A stretch of 64,000 nucleotides of DNA from Verrucomicrobiota bacterium. Lineage in GTDB: Bacteria > Verrucomicrobiota > Verrucomicrobiia > Verrucomicrobiales > Akkermansiaceae. Shown here in pieces: positions 1-11,043 of the stretch. The stretch lies in the NCBI GenBank assembly GCA_017301995.1, contig JAFLEH010000036.1, positions 1-64,000 on the forward strand, written 5' to 3'. The position numbers and the translations under genes are program-made. The notes beneath the pieces are model-generated. The model worked only from the letters and a program-made list of their open reading frames with translations. It made no database searches and was not told the origin of the DNA. Numbering within the stretch: position 1 is the first letter of the stretch; each line of letters begins with the position of its first letter.

Positions 1-112
1 GATGCAGACGAAGACCCAGCGACACCGCGGCGTGCCATCAATGTGCGTGGAGTAGCATACAACACACCCTTGATATTGAATTACCAAACCACATCCACCG
101 CCCCCACCCGCC

Positions 113-2341
113 ATGTCCACGGTTCCCACCATCATATACACCCAGACCGACGAAGCCCCGGCTTTGACCACCTGCTCGCTGCTGCCAATCGTGCAGGCGT
201 TCACCAAACACGCGGGCATCGCCGTGGAAACCCGCGACATTTCGCTTTCCGGCCGCATTCTGGCGGCGTTTTCCGACCTTCTGCCGCCCGTGCAGCAAGC
301 TCCCGACGCCCTGGCGGAACTCGGCGCGCTGACCCTGCGGCCCGAGGCGAACATCATCAAGCTCCCCAACATTTCCGCATCGGTGCCCCAACTCAAGGCG
401 GCCATCGCCGAACTCCAGGCGCTCGGCTACGCCCTCCCGGAATACCCGGAAGCCCCGCAATCTGACGCCGAAAAGGACGCCCGCGCCCGCTACGACAAGG
501 TGAAAGGCAGCGCCGTCAACCCGGTGCTCCGCGAGGGAAATTCCGACCGCCGCGCGCCCAAGGCGGTCAAGGACTACGCCCGCAAACACCCGCACTCGAT
601 GGGCAAGTGGGAACCGGATTCCCGCACCAACGTGGCCACCATGGGCGCCGACGACTTTTTCTCCAACGAAAAATCCGTGACCGTCCCCGCCGCTACCACC
701 GTCCGCATCGAACTCGCGGCGGCCGACGGCACCGTCACCGTGCTCAAGGCGGAAACCCCGCTGCTCGCCGGGGAAATCCTCGACGCCACGGTGATGCGGA
801 AACGCGCTCTAACCGAGTTTTTCGAGACCCGGATCGCCCGGGCCAAACAGGAGAACCTGCTGCTTTCCCTCCACCTCAAGGCGACCATGATGAAGGTGTC
901 CGATCCGATCATCTTCGGCCACGCGGTGCGGGTGTTTTTCAAGGATCTGATCGCCAAACACGGTGCCACCTTCGACGGCCTGGGCGTGGATTTCAACAAC
1001 GGCTTCGGCGACCTGGTGGCGAAACTCGATTCCCTAACCGCCGAGGAAAAAACCGTCATTGAGGCTGACATCCGGGCTGCCTATCAGAACGGACCGGATC
1101 TCGCGATGGTCAATTCCGACAAGGGCATCACCAATCTCCACGTGCCGTCCGACGTGATTGTGGACGCCTCGATGCCCGCGATGATCCGCGCCGGCGGCAA
1201 GATGTGGAACGCCGCGGGAAAAACCGCCGACACCCTCGCGCTGATTCCGGACAGTTCCTACGCCGGGATCTATCAATCCACCATCGACTTCTGCCGCAAC
1301 CAGGGCGCGCTCGATCCGAAAACCATGGGCTCCGTGCCCAACGTGGGCCTCATGGCCCAGGCGGCCGAAGAATACGGCTCCCATAACAAAACCTTCGAGG
1401 CCAAAGCCGCCGGAACCATCCGCGTGGTGGACACCGCCACCGGCGAAACCCTGCTTTGCCACGACGTCGAGCCCGGCGATATCTGGCGCGCCTGCCAAAC
1501 CAAGGACGCGCCCGTCCGTGATTGGGTGAAACTCGCCGTCAACCGCGCCCGCCTCACCCAAACCCCCGCCATTTTCTGGCTCGACGAAGCCCGCGCCCAC
1601 GACGCGCAGGTCATCGCGAAAATCAACGCCTATCTGCCGGAGCACGACACCGCCGGCCTCGAGATCCGCATCCTGCCGCCCGCCACGGCGTGCACCTACA
1701 CGCTCACCCGCATCGTCAAGGGGCTGGACACCATCTCCGTCACCGGCAACGTGCTGCGGGATTATCTAACCGACCTGTTCCCCATCCTCGAGGTCGGCAC
1801 CTCGGCCAAGATGCTCTCCATCGTCCCGCTGATGAACGGCGGCGGCCTGTTCGAGACCGGCGCCGGCGGCTCCGCGCCGAAACACGTCGAGCAGTTTCTA
1901 TCGGAGAACTATCTGCGCTGGGATTCGCTGGGCGAGTTCTTCGCCATCGCCGCCTCGTTCGAGCACCTCGCCGAGACCCAAAGCCACGCCAAGGCCCGCG
2001 TTCTCGCCGAAACCCTCGACACCGCCAACGGCCGCTTCCTCGAAAACGACCGCTCTCCCGGCCGCAAGCTCGGCACCATCGACAACCGCGGCTCGCATTT
2101 CTATCTGGCCCTGTACTGGGCGGAGGCCCTCGCCTCCCAAACCTCCGATCCCGCCCTCGCGGAAATCTTCGCCCCCGTTGCCAAAGCCCTCGCCGCGGAG
2201 GAACAGACCATCGTCGCCGAACTCCTATCCGTCCAGGGCAAGCCCGTGGACATCGGCGGCTACTACCGCCCGGACACCGCCAAAGCCGCCGCCGCACTGC
2301 GCCCCAGCGAGACTTTCAACGCGATCCTCGCGGGGATTTAA
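113..2341 (+). CDS. icd: Isocitrate dehydrogenase [NADP], monomeric type
   Basis: The 742-residue product matches the monomeric NADP-dependent isocitrate dehydrogenase family in length (about 740 aa) and throughout its sequence, beginning with a typical N-terminus reading TIIYTQTDEAPALTT. It converts isocitrate to 2-oxoglutarate and CO2 with NADP in the cytoplasmic TCA cycle and supplies NADPH. This family is unrelated in length to the dimeric 400-aa Icd of E. coli. The ATG at 113 opens right at the family's N-terminus. The gene stands alone, with the next gene about 65 bp downstream. Family assignment is from recognised sequence; no active-site mapping was attempted. Confidence 0.95.
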   Translation: MSTVPTIIYTQTDEAPALTTCSLLPIVQAFTKHAGIAVETRDISLSGRILAAFSDLLPPVQQAPDALAELGALTLRPEANIIKLPNISASVPQLKAAIAELQALGYALPEYPEAPQSDAEKDARARYDKVKGSAVNPVLREGNSDRRAPKAVKDYARKHPHSMGKWEPDSRTNVATMGADDFFSNEKSVTVPAATTVRIELAAADGTVTVLKAETPLLAGEILDATVMRKRALTEFFETRIARAKQENLLLSLHLKATMMKVSDPIIFGHAVRVFFKDLIAKHGATFDGLGVDFNNGFGDLVAKLDSLTAEEKTVIEADIRAAYQNGPDLAMVNSDKGITNLHVPSDVIVDASMPAMIRAGGKMWNAAGKTADTLALIPDSSYAGIYQSTIDFCRNQGALDPKTMGSVPNVGLMAQAAEEYGSHNKTFEAKAAGTIRVVDTATGETLLCHDVEPGDIWRACQTKDAPVRDWVKLAVNRARLTQTPAIFWLDEARAHDAQVIAKINAYLPEHDTAGLEIRILPPATACTYTLTRIVKGLDTISVTGNVLRDYLTDLFPILEVGTSAKMLSIVPLMNGGGLFETGAGGSAPKHVEQFLSENYLRWDSLGEFFAIAASFEHLAETQSHAKARVLAETLDTANGRFLENDRSPGRKLGTIDNRGSHFYLALYWAEALASQTSDPALAEIFAPVAKALAAEEQTIVAELLSVQGKPVDIGGYYRPDTAKAAAALRPSETFNAILAGI

Positions 2342-2405
2342 GATATATGGGTCGGCATTGATGGATCGGCACCCAATTGTAACGTCCGACGCACACACCA
2401 TCAAC

Positions 2406-2690
2406 ATGGACACCCGACAGAAATCCCTCTCCCTGTGGTTGCCGCTGCTGGGCCCCGCGGTGGTGGAGGGGCTTTCCATTCTTCTTGCCAATGCCACCAA
2501 CGGGAGCAGTCTGGTGTTCCTGCTTGGTGCCGCCCCCCTCATGATCATTATAGGCTCCGTGATGATCGCCCTGCGAAACTCCGGAAAACACCCCGCGTGG
2601 ATGGTCGTATTGTGGGTTCTCGGATACATCGTGGCGCAGATCGTGGTCGGGTTCGGAATGCTGTTCGCCGCCTGCGCGGCTCTCGGCTAG
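2406..2690 (+). CDS. Small three-helix membrane protein, unknown function
   Basis: The 94-residue product is almost entirely hydrophobic. Helices fall around residues 9-28, 34-56 and 65-92, separated by short polar loops (NATNGSS and RNSGKHP), so it is very likely an inner-membrane protein. No family is recognised. An in-frame ATG at 2361 would add 15 polar residues; 2406 is preferred because the hydrophobic segment follows directly. It is too far from icd (65 bp) to infer coupling, and only 22 bp upstream of the radical SAM gene, so it may share a transcript with that gene and the Lgt-like gene. That would fit a membrane role, but this is inference. Confidence 0.6.
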   Translation: MDTRQKSLSLWLPLLGPAVVEGLSILLANATNGSSLVFLLGAAPLMIIIGSVMIALRNSGKHPAWMVVLWVLGYIVAQIVVGFGMLFAACAALG

Positions 2691-2712
2691 CCAATCCGGA
2701 ACATCCTCCAAC

Positions 2713-4080
2713 ATGCTTACCCCATCTATCCGAAAGATTCTCAAGACGACATTAACCCGTTGTCCCGAATGTGGCCGGGCGATTCCTGGCGAGGTATGGA
2801 AAACCACCGGATCGCCCGCGACGGTGAATCTCACACGCCATTGTCCGGTGCACGGCGAGGTTACCACCACCCTCGCCTCGGACGCGCGCTTCTACTGGCT
2901 GGCCCAGGGAAATCCCGCGAACCGCTGCGGTACCGGATGCGCCTGTTCCGCCGATCCCGAAGGCTCCGCGGGCACACTCGGCCGCAACGCCTCGGAGCCC
3001 GGCGTGGTCGAAACCCTATCCACCTGCCTCGCGCTGATAGAAATCGTGGACTCATGCGACCTGGCCTGCCCGGTTTGCTTCGCCGACGCACCGCCGGGGT
3101 CGGCGGGAGAGCGCGTCCTGTCGCATCCGCTGGACCACATCCAGGCGCGCATCCGCGGAGTGCTCGAGCGCAAGGGTAAAATGGAGATCCTCCAACTTTC
3201 CGGCGGCGAACCCACCCTTCACCCGGAGTTTTTCACGCTGTTGGACTGGATCCACGAACAACCGGACATCGACTATTGTCTGGTCAACACCAATGGCGTC
3301 CGGCTGGCCGCCAACGACGGGTTTCTATCGGAAATGGGCCGCCGCGGAAGGCGCGGACACCTCCAACTCTATCTGCAATACGACGGCCCAGGCGAGGCCG
3401 GCCAGCATGCCCTGCGAGGCGCCGATCTCCGCGCGCTCAAGCTCAAGGCGATGCGGCGCTGCGAAAACGAGGGCATCCCGTTCACTCTGGCGATGACGGT
3501 CACCCCGGACAATCTCCCCGATCTTTGGAATACCGTGGAAACGGGTCTGACGTTCTCCGCCTGCCGCGGGATTTCCTTCCAACCGATGTTTTTCTCCGGC
3601 CGCGCGCCCACTCCATCCGGCAGGCGCCTCAACGCGGCCGACGTCATCCTCGCGCTCCTCGGCCAGTCCGGAGGAAAACTGGGAACCGCGGACTTCACGC
3701 CACTGCCATGCGGCGATCCGAACTGCGCGGTGATCGGCTATCTGCTGCGCACCACCGCGGGAGTACGCAGCATTTCGGAGTTCATCGACTTCGCGGCTGT
3801 ACAGGAATTCCTGCGCGACAAAATCCGTTACCAACCCGCCGATCTGGCCCGCTGCGGTTGCGAAAACACCGAACTGGGCGAAATCCTCCATCGGTTGGAA
3901 ATGACCGAAAAGGACGCGTTCCGGCTATTCGTCAAGCCGTTCATGGACACCGCCTCATGGGATCAGGACCGCGTGGACCGTTGCTGTACCCATGTGATCC
4001 GGCAGGATGGTTCGCTGGCCTCATTCTGCGAGTATTATCTCAACGGCGGCTGTCATCGCGCGGAGGGGCCGCGGGTCTGA
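2713..4080 (+). CDS. Radical SAM protein with extra Cys clusters, tetraether-lipid-synthase/MJ0619-like
   Basis: The 455-residue product carries the radical SAM signature CxxxCxxC at C115-C119-C122 (CDLACPVC), followed by LSGGEPTLHPE, so it should bind a 4Fe-4S cluster and cleave S-adenosylmethionine. Ahead of the core are a zinc- or rubredoxin-like region (C17PEC20, C44PVHG) and a second Cys patch (C72GTGCAC78). More Cys occur near the C-terminus (RCGCENTE, RCCTHV, FCEYY, GGC). This layout recalls the MJ0619/Tes group of archaeal tetraether lipid synthases and their bacterial relatives. The stop codon overlaps the start of an Lgt-like membrane protein in an ATGA junction, so the two are translationally coupled. 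A lipid or lipoprotein substrate is inferred, not shown; other radical SAM methylase or C-C coupling roles remain possible. Confidence 0.8.
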   Translation: MLTPSIRKILKTTLTRCPECGRAIPGEVWKTTGSPATVNLTRHCPVHGEVTTTLASDARFYWLAQGNPANRCGTGCACSADPEGSAGTLGRNASEPGVVETLSTCLALIEIVDSCDLACPVCFADAPPGSAGERVLSHPLDHIQARIRGVLERKGKMEILQLSGGEPTLHPEFFTLLDWIHEQPDIDYCLVNTNGVRLAANDGFLSEMGRRGRRGHLQLYLQYDGPGEAGQHALRGADLRALKLKAMRRCENEGIPFTLAMTVTPDNLPDLWNTVETGLTFSACRGISFQPMFFSGRAPTPSGRRLNAADVILALLGQSGGKLGTADFTPLPCGDPNCAVIGYLLRTTAGVRSISEFIDFAAVQEFLRDKIRYQPADLARCGCENTELGEILHRLEMTEKDAFRLFVKPFMDTASWDQDRVDRCCTHVIRQDGSLASFCEYYLNGGCHRAEGPRV

Positions 4081-4811
4081 TGGGCAACGGTCCGATGGCT
4101 CCCATCCTCCATACCGCTGCAATCCGGCCCGCCGGTTCTCCGGTTTATCTGGCGCTGATGATGTTGGGGCTGGCCATCGGAACAGTCTATTGGGTACGCG
4201 CGTCGCGGACGGATGCCAGGCTGGCACTGGTGTTCTTCGGTGGTCTTGCGGGCGCGTTCGGTGGCGCGAAACTCGCCTACCTCGTATCGGAGGGGTGGTT
4301 GTTTTGGCACCATCCGGACCGCTGGCAAATCTGGCTTGCGGGAAAATCGGTGATGGGCGCGCTGCCGGGCGGGTGGCTGGGCGTGGAGATCGCCAAACTC
4401 GCCACCGGCTACCACAACTCCACCGGCGACCGCTTCGCCCTGCTCCTGCCCGTGCCGCTATTCCTTGGTAGGATCGGCTGCCTCCATGCGGGATGCTGCG
4501 GCGGAATCGGGATCGGAAACCGCCACTGGCCTGCGGTGGAAACGGAGATGGCAGTCCAGGTGCTCGCGCTCGCCACCATGTGGTGGATGCGGCGCGCGCG
4601 GGTCATGGAAGACAGGCGGTTTTTTCTCTATCTGATTGCCTACGGCGTGTTCCGGTTCGCTCACGAATTCCTGCGCGTCACGCCGAAGCCATTCGGCGGA
4701 CTTTCGGGCTACCAATGGATCGCTCTGGCCACGGCCGCCGCAGCCACATGGGCCTGCCACCGCCGGACACGCCAGACGGCCGCACCAACCGGCTGGCCGG
4801 GGCATGGCTGA
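4080..4811 (+). CDS. Prolipoprotein diacylglyceryl transferase (Lgt)-like membrane protein
   Basis: The 243-residue polytopic protein follows the Lgt fold: an N-terminal helix, GALPGGWLGVEI near the middle, a signature loop GRIGCLHAGCCGG, and a C-terminal FRFAHEFLR segment that matches the conserved R...E..R motif of Lgt. In true Lgt the signature is GRIGNFINGE; here the Asn/Glu region is replaced by a Cys-rich loop. That marks the divergent Lgt-like family rather than the housekeeping lipoprotein-modifying enzyme. The ATG at 4080 overlaps the upstream TGA. A second ATG at 4095 is also possible. Coupling to a Tes-like radical SAM protein suggests a dedicated glycerolipid or isoprenoid modification step in the membrane. 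This is inference from the gene pair. Confidence 0.75.
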   Translation: MGNGPMAPILHTAAIRPAGSPVYLALMMLGLAIGTVYWVRASRTDARLALVFFGGLAGAFGGAKLAYLVSEGWLFWHHPDRWQIWLAGKSVMGALPGGWLGVEIAKLATGYHNSTGDRFALLLPVPLFLGRIGCLHAGCCGGIGIGNRHWPAVETEMAVQVLALATMWWMRRARVMEDRRFFLYLIAYGVFRFAHEFLRVTPKPFGGLSGYQWIALATAAAATWACHRRTRQTAAPTGWPGHG

Positions 4812-4853
4812 GCCGCACCCCGCCCGGTGGCATACGATCTTTCGCATTCTGCC

Positions 4854-4881
4854 TTGAAATCCCCGCGCTCGCGTGCATTCT
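4854..4881 (+). promoter_or_regulatory. Predicted hisS promoter
   Basis: TTGAAA at 4854-4859, a 16-bp spacer and CATTCT at 4876-4881 resemble sigma-70 -35 and -10 boxes. The -10 ends 12 bp before the hisS ATG, giving a leader of about six bases. Confidence 0.45.
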
Positions 4882-4893
4882 CCCCGTCCGCCC

Positions 4894-6192
4894 ATGGCCG
4901 AACCGACCTTCCAATCCCTCCCCGGATTCCGCGATTTCACTCCCCGTGAATGCGCGGTCCGCAACTATTTGTTCGAGACTTGGAGAAACGTCGCCCGCCG
5001 CCATGGCTACGTGGAATACGAAACCCCGATCCTCGAGGACACCGGTCTCTATCTGAAAAAATCCGGCGGTGAGCTGTCGTCGCAGTTGTTCCGGTTCGAG
5101 GACCAAGGCGGCCGCGACGTCACCCTGCGCCCGGAGGTCACCGCCTCGCTCGCCCGCCTCGCCGCCCAGCACCAGCGCGATTTTCCCAAGCCGCTCAAGT
5201 GGTTCGAAATCGGCCAATGTTTCCGCTACGAAAAGCCCCAAAAAGGCCGCGGCCGCGAATTCCACCAGTTCAACGTGGACATCCTCGGCGAGGCCGGACC
5301 CGCCGCCGACGCGGAGCTGATCGCGCTCTCCATCGCCACCATGCTCGCCTTCGGGTTCACCGCCGGCGATTTCATGGTCCGCGTCTCCGACCGACAGGCG
5401 TGGATTGACTTCGCCAAGGCGCACGGCATCGCCGACGACCAAACCGCCGAGTTTCTCGGCATCATCGACAAGCTGGAACGCGAAAAACCGGAGATCACCG
5501 CGGAGAAACTCGCCGCCTTTTCCCTAACCACCGGGCAGGTCCGCGAGTTCATCGCCAATCCCCCGGCCGACGCCTCGCCGGCCTATGCCGCCATCGCCGC
5601 CGACCTAACCGCACGCGGCTACGGCGGTTTCATCAAGCTCGACCTTTCGATCGTCCGCGGCCTGGCGTATTACACCGGCGTGGTTTTCGAGGTGTTCGAC
5701 GCCCGCCAGTCAATGCGCGCGGTGGCCGGAGGCGGCCGCTACGACACGCTGGTCTCCACCATTTCCGACGGCGCCACCGACCTTCCCGCCACCGGCTTCG
5801 CCATGGGCGACTACGTGATCCGCAATCTGATCGAGGAAACGGCGCACGCCAATATGGAACTGGAAGTCTGGCTGCGCCGCAACGCCGCGCTCTGCGATGT
5901 TTTCGTGGTGGTGGCCGACGACGAACGCCGCGATGACGCGCTGGCCCTCGCCACCCGCCTCCGGAACGCCGGAATCAGCACCGATTTTCCGCTTGCCCGC
6001 GCCAAAGTGGCCAAGCAATTCCAATCGGCCGAACGCGCCCGCGCCCGCTTCGCGCTGGTCGTGGGTTCCGAATTCCCCGAACTCAAGCTGAAAGTCCTCT
6101 CCTCCCGCACCGAAGAACCCTGCCACGCGGAAACCATCACCGATTTCCTAACCATCCGACTCACCCAACCCGACGGCCCCTTGCTGGCGTAA
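4894..6192 (+). CDS. hisS: Histidyl-tRNA synthetase
   Basis: The 432-residue class II synthetase charges tRNA-His with histidine in the cytoplasm. Visible landmarks are the N-terminal LPGFRDF, motif 2 with FRYEKPQKGRGREFHQF, and the histidine-specific signature RGLAYYTGVVFEVFD, followed by GGGRYD and an anticodon-binding domain over the last 100 residues. The start at 4894 (MAEPTFQSLPGF) is favoured over an upstream in-frame ATG at 4873, because the conserved N-terminus follows directly and the predicted promoter overlaps the longer start. aspS lies 174 bp downstream on the same strand, a common hisS-aspS pairing. Confidence 0.97.
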   Translation: MAEPTFQSLPGFRDFTPRECAVRNYLFETWRNVARRHGYVEYETPILEDTGLYLKKSGGELSSQLFRFEDQGGRDVTLRPEVTASLARLAAQHQRDFPKPLKWFEIGQCFRYEKPQKGRGREFHQFNVDILGEAGPAADAELIALSIATMLAFGFTAGDFMVRVSDRQAWIDFAKAHGIADDQTAEFLGIIDKLEREKPEITAEKLAAFSLTTGQVREFIANPPADASPAYAAIAADLTARGYGGFIKLDLSIVRGLAYYTGVVFEVFDARQSMRAVAGGGRYDTLVSTISDGATDLPATGFAMGDYVIRNLIEETAHANMELEVWLRRNAALCDVFVVVADDERRDDALALATRLRNAGISTDFPLARAKVAKQFQSAERARARFALVVGSEFPELKLKVLSSRTEEPCHAETITDFLTIRLTQPDGPLLA

Positions 6193-6333
6193 AGATACAA
6201 GACCGCAAGACACAAGATACAAGACAAGATTCGGCCTAACACTCTCATCTCCGATCTCCCGACAGCCAATGAACCGAGCGCGACTCCGGCGACATCTTCC
6301 TCTTGCATCTTGAAGTCTTGCGTCTTGCGTCTC
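6192..6333. repeat. Degenerate heptamer repeats in inverted orientation between hisS and aspS
   Basis: The left arm (6192-6230) consists of AAGATAC / AAGACCG / AAGACAC-type units. The right arm (about 6301-6333) consists of TCTTGCA / TCTTGAA / TCTTGCG units, which are the complement of the left arm. The arms could pair into a long imperfect hairpin. The same TCTTGNN unit recurs in the large array near 25.0 kb, so this is a dispersed heptamer family. Confidence 0.65.
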
Positions 6334-6366
6334 ATTTGAAGAATCTCCCATCACCACCCCAAAATC

Positions 6367-8172
<1,806 letters not shown>

Positions 8173-8522
8173 TAGACGGTGGCTCCGGTTGACTCATCGT
8201 ATGATTCGAGTCGCATCTCTCACCAAATTGTTTCCGGATGCCCGCGTTGGAGAAATCTGGGGCATCCCGGAGTTCGCCGGGACATCGCCACGAGGCGGGC
8301 AAGGCGTTGGGGTGTTCAGTATGAAGTGGGCGAACTTGACCCACAAAAGCCGAACAAACGACCTGGCTCATTGACCGGAGAGGTGGCAAGCAACCCGGCG
8401 GAATATCCTGTTAGCTAGCCCGAACCGGAGATTCGGCAAGAGGGTTCATAGCCGAGAAGCCGAGCATGCTTCGACATTTGAAATGGAGTGGGGCATCCTC
8501 TGCAATTGGATGGCGCCTTGGT
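8173..8522. other. Intergenic region between convergent aspS and GH2 genes
   Basis: About 350 bp with no supportable gene. Short open frames here have no recognisable sequence or plausible start region. No T-run terminator was seen. Confidence 0.5.
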
Positions 8523-10952
8523 TCATTTCCTCGATTCCAGGCGGATGGTTCCGGTCTTCAATCCGTCTCCCGAGACGGTCAGCGTGATGGCCCCCGGTTC
8601 TTTCTTTGACTGGACCAGCACCACCAACTTGCCGCTGAAGAGCTTCATGGTAGCTTCGTGGAACACCGCGAGCGAAGAGGCATCGCCATTGCAGGCGGCG
8701 CGGTACGTTCCGGAGCCGGTCACCTCAAAGTTCAAGCGGTGGCTCGCAGTCGGGCAGGGAACGCCGTCTCCGTCGACCACGGACACGGTCACGAAGGCCA
8801 GGTCCTCGCCATCGGCGGCAAGCGTGGAGCGGTCGGCCTCCAACACGATGCGCCGGGGCACCCCGGCGGTCCGGATGGACTTTTCCGCGACCGGCTTGCC
8901 ACCGGCATCCAGGGCGACCACGCGCAGTTCGCCGGGCTGGTACGGCACGTCGTCCCACATCAGCCGGTAGCGGTGCTGGGGCGTCTTGTCCTTGACCTTG
9001 CTCCGCACGCCGAGGCTCTTGCCGTTTAGGAACAGCTCTGCGGAGCCGTGGCTGGTGTAAACATAGACCGGCGTGCCCTCGCCCTCAAGACCCTCCCAGT
9101 TCCAGTGGGGCAGGACATGGAGCGTCTCGTCGTCCGTCCTCCAACGTGAGCGGTAAAGGTAGTAGCGGTCCTTCGGCAGGCCGGCGAGGTCGCAGATGCC
9201 GAAATACGAACTCCGGGACGGCCAGTAGTCGTCGTAAGGCGTCGGCTCGCCGAGGTAGTCGAAGCCGGTCCAGACAAACTCGCCAATCACCCAAGGCTTG
9301 TCGTCCTGGAGGACGAAGTCGTCCTCGGGGAGGTTCGACCAACTGCAGCACTCGACGTCGTAGGAGGAGCACTGGAGGTCGTCGTGCTGGACCATCTTGC
9401 CGTTGCGGACGGGGAAATGATAGACGCCGCGGGAGCTGACGGTCGAGGCGGTCTCCGAACCGAGCAGGATGCCCTGCGGAAAACGCTCGTGGGCCTCCCC
9501 ATAGAGGTGGGTGCGGTAGTTCAGCCCGGGCACGTCCGTCACGGCACCGAAGCCGCTCTTCATGACGCTCTCCACCTGGTCCATGCCGACGGTGACCGGG
9601 CGGGTCGGGTCCTCGCGGTGGAAGATGTCCTGCAGCCACTTTGCGAGTGCCACCCCCTCGCGGCTGGTCTGGTCCGGCACTTCGTTGCCCGAACTCCACA
9701 TCACGATGCAGGGGTGGTTGCGGGTGGCGCGGACCAGGTTGACCACGTCCTTCTCGGCGTCGGTTTTGAAGAAGCGGTGGTAGCCGTTCTTGATCTTTGG
9801 CCTGGCCCACTCGTCGAAGCTCTCGGCGAGGAACATGATCCCGAGTTCGTCGCACAGCTCGAGCTGCTCGATGGAGGGCATGTTGTGGGCGCTGCGCACC
9901 GCGTCGCAGCCCATTTCCTTCAGGATCACGAGCTGACGCCGGAGGGCGGCCCGGTTGACGGCGGTGCCGATCGGGCCGAGGTCGTGGTGAAGGCAGACGC
10001 CCTTGAGCTTGCGGGGCTTGCCGTTCAACTCGAACCCGCGCTCCCCGGTATAGCTGATGGTGCGGATGCCGAAGGTGATTGTCTGCTCATCCCGGACCTC
10101 GGCTCCCGACACGAGCCGGAGCACCGCCTGGTAGAGTCGCGGAGTTTCCGGGCTCCAGAGCTGTGGATTGTTGATCGAGATCTCCTGGGAGAACGCCTGG
10201 TCCTCCGCTTGTGTCGCATCCGCCATGGCAACCTGTTTCCCATCGGGGCCGAGGATCTCGGTCTTCAACTGAAGCTTCTCTCCGGTGAAGCGGGACTGGA
10301 TCTTCACGGTGGCCCGCTCAGGAGTCGCCCGCGGGGTGGTGATGAAGGTGCCCCAGTGGTCGAAACTCTCCCGGTTCTTGATGATGACCTGCACCTTGCG
10401 GTAGAGGCCGGCTCCCGGATACCAGCGCGAGGAAAGCCCGTCATTGGTCAAGTGCACCGCCAGCAGGTTGTCGTTCCCGGAGCGGATGGCTTCGGTGATA
10501 TCGAAGTGGAAGTAGGCGTAGCCGTAGTTCCAGCGTCCGACCGCCTTGCCATTCACGTGGACCACCGGCCGGCTCATGGCACCCTCGAACTGGATCAGCA
10601 CCCGTTGGTCTTCGCCCAGTTCGGGCAGCCGGAAGCGGGTGCGGTACCATCCTTCCCCGATGTGCGGCAATGCGCCGGTTCGGCCGGTTTTCTCGGTGGC
10701 CTTGCGCTCCTGATTCTGGCTGATGCGGACGGTCTGCTTGTCGACCTCCTTGTCGAAGGGGCCGGTAATCGCCCAATCGTGCGGCACACTTACGTCCTGC
10801 CAGCCGGAGTCGTCGAAGTCGACCCGCTGCGCGTCCGGCGCGGGGCCGCGGTGGAACTTCCAGCCGTCCCTGAGAATCATGACTTGCCGTGGCGAAGCAT
10901 GGGCGATCGGGAGGGCGGCAACGATGGCCAGAATCGGAGCGAGGAACTTCAT
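8523..10952 (-). CDS. Glycoside hydrolase family 2 protein, secreted beta-galactosidase-like
   Basis: The 809-residue protein starts with a signal peptide (hydrophobic segment ending AHAS) and so is exported. Domains in order: GH2 sugar-binding jelly roll (about 25-190), Ig-like sandwich (195-300), TIM barrel (305-600), then a DUF4982-like and an Ig-like C-terminal domain. The acid/base motif WSSGNEVPD has Glu near residue 424. The probable nucleophile is Glu in GSETAS near residue 498, followed by GEFVWTGFDYLGEP. These are hallmarks of Bacteroidetes- and Verrucomicrobia-type GH2 exo-enzymes. It lies 91 bp downstream of a GH43 gene on the same strand; together they would trim galactan side chains. 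The exact substrate is inferred. Confidence 0.9.
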   Translation of the reverse strand: MKFLAPILAIVAALPIAHASPRQVMILRDGWKFHRGPAPDAQRVDFDDSGWQDVSVPHDWAITGPFDKEVDKQTVRISQNQERKATEKTGRTGALPHIGEGWYRTRFRLPELGEDQRVLIQFEGAMSRPVVHVNGKAVGRWNYGYAYFHFDITEAIRSGNDNLLAVHLTNDGLSSRWYPGAGLYRKVQVIIKNRESFDHWGTFITTPRATPERATVKIQSRFTGEKLQLKTEILGPDGKQVAMADATQAEDQAFSQEISINNPQLWSPETPRLYQAVLRLVSGAEVRDEQTITFGIRTISYTGERGFELNGKPRKLKGVCLHHDLGPIGTAVNRAALRRQLVILKEMGCDAVRSAHNMPSIEQLELCDELGIMFLAESFDEWARPKIKNGYHRFFKTDAEKDVVNLVRATRNHPCIVMWSSGNEVPDQTSREGVALAKWLQDIFHREDPTRPVTVGMDQVESVMKSGFGAVTDVPGLNYRTHLYGEAHERFPQGILLGSETASTVSSRGVYHFPVRNGKMVQHDDLQCSSYDVECCSWSNLPEDDFVLQDDKPWVIGEFVWTGFDYLGEPTPYDDYWPSRSSYFGICDLAGLPKDRYYLYRSRWRTDDETLHVLPHWNWEGLEGEGTPVYVYTSHGSAELFLNGKSLGVRSKVKDKTPQHRYRLMWDDVPYQPGELRVVALDAGGKPVAEKSIRTAGVPRRIVLEADRSTLAADGEDLAFVTVSVVDGDGVPCPTASHRLNFEVTGSGTYRAACNGDASSLAVFHEATMKLFSGKLVVLVQSKKEPGAITLTVSGDGLKTGTIRLESRK

Positions 10953-11043
10953 GGTTTGGGATCGGAGGTGATGCGGACGGGGGCGCGGACCGTTGGATTC
11001 AAGTCCATCAAGACCGGATCGTCGAAGATATATCGGATGACGG

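Noticed and set aside
1522..2361. Arg/Pro-rich overlapping frames inside icd and in many other genes
   Set aside because: They are shadow frames of GC-rich genes; the overlapping real genes are well-recognised families.
8173..8522. Short forward frames and a possible tRNA-like fold downstream of aspS
   Set aside because: No cloverleaf with conserved T-loop and anticodon stem could be built, and the frames lack protein-like sequence.
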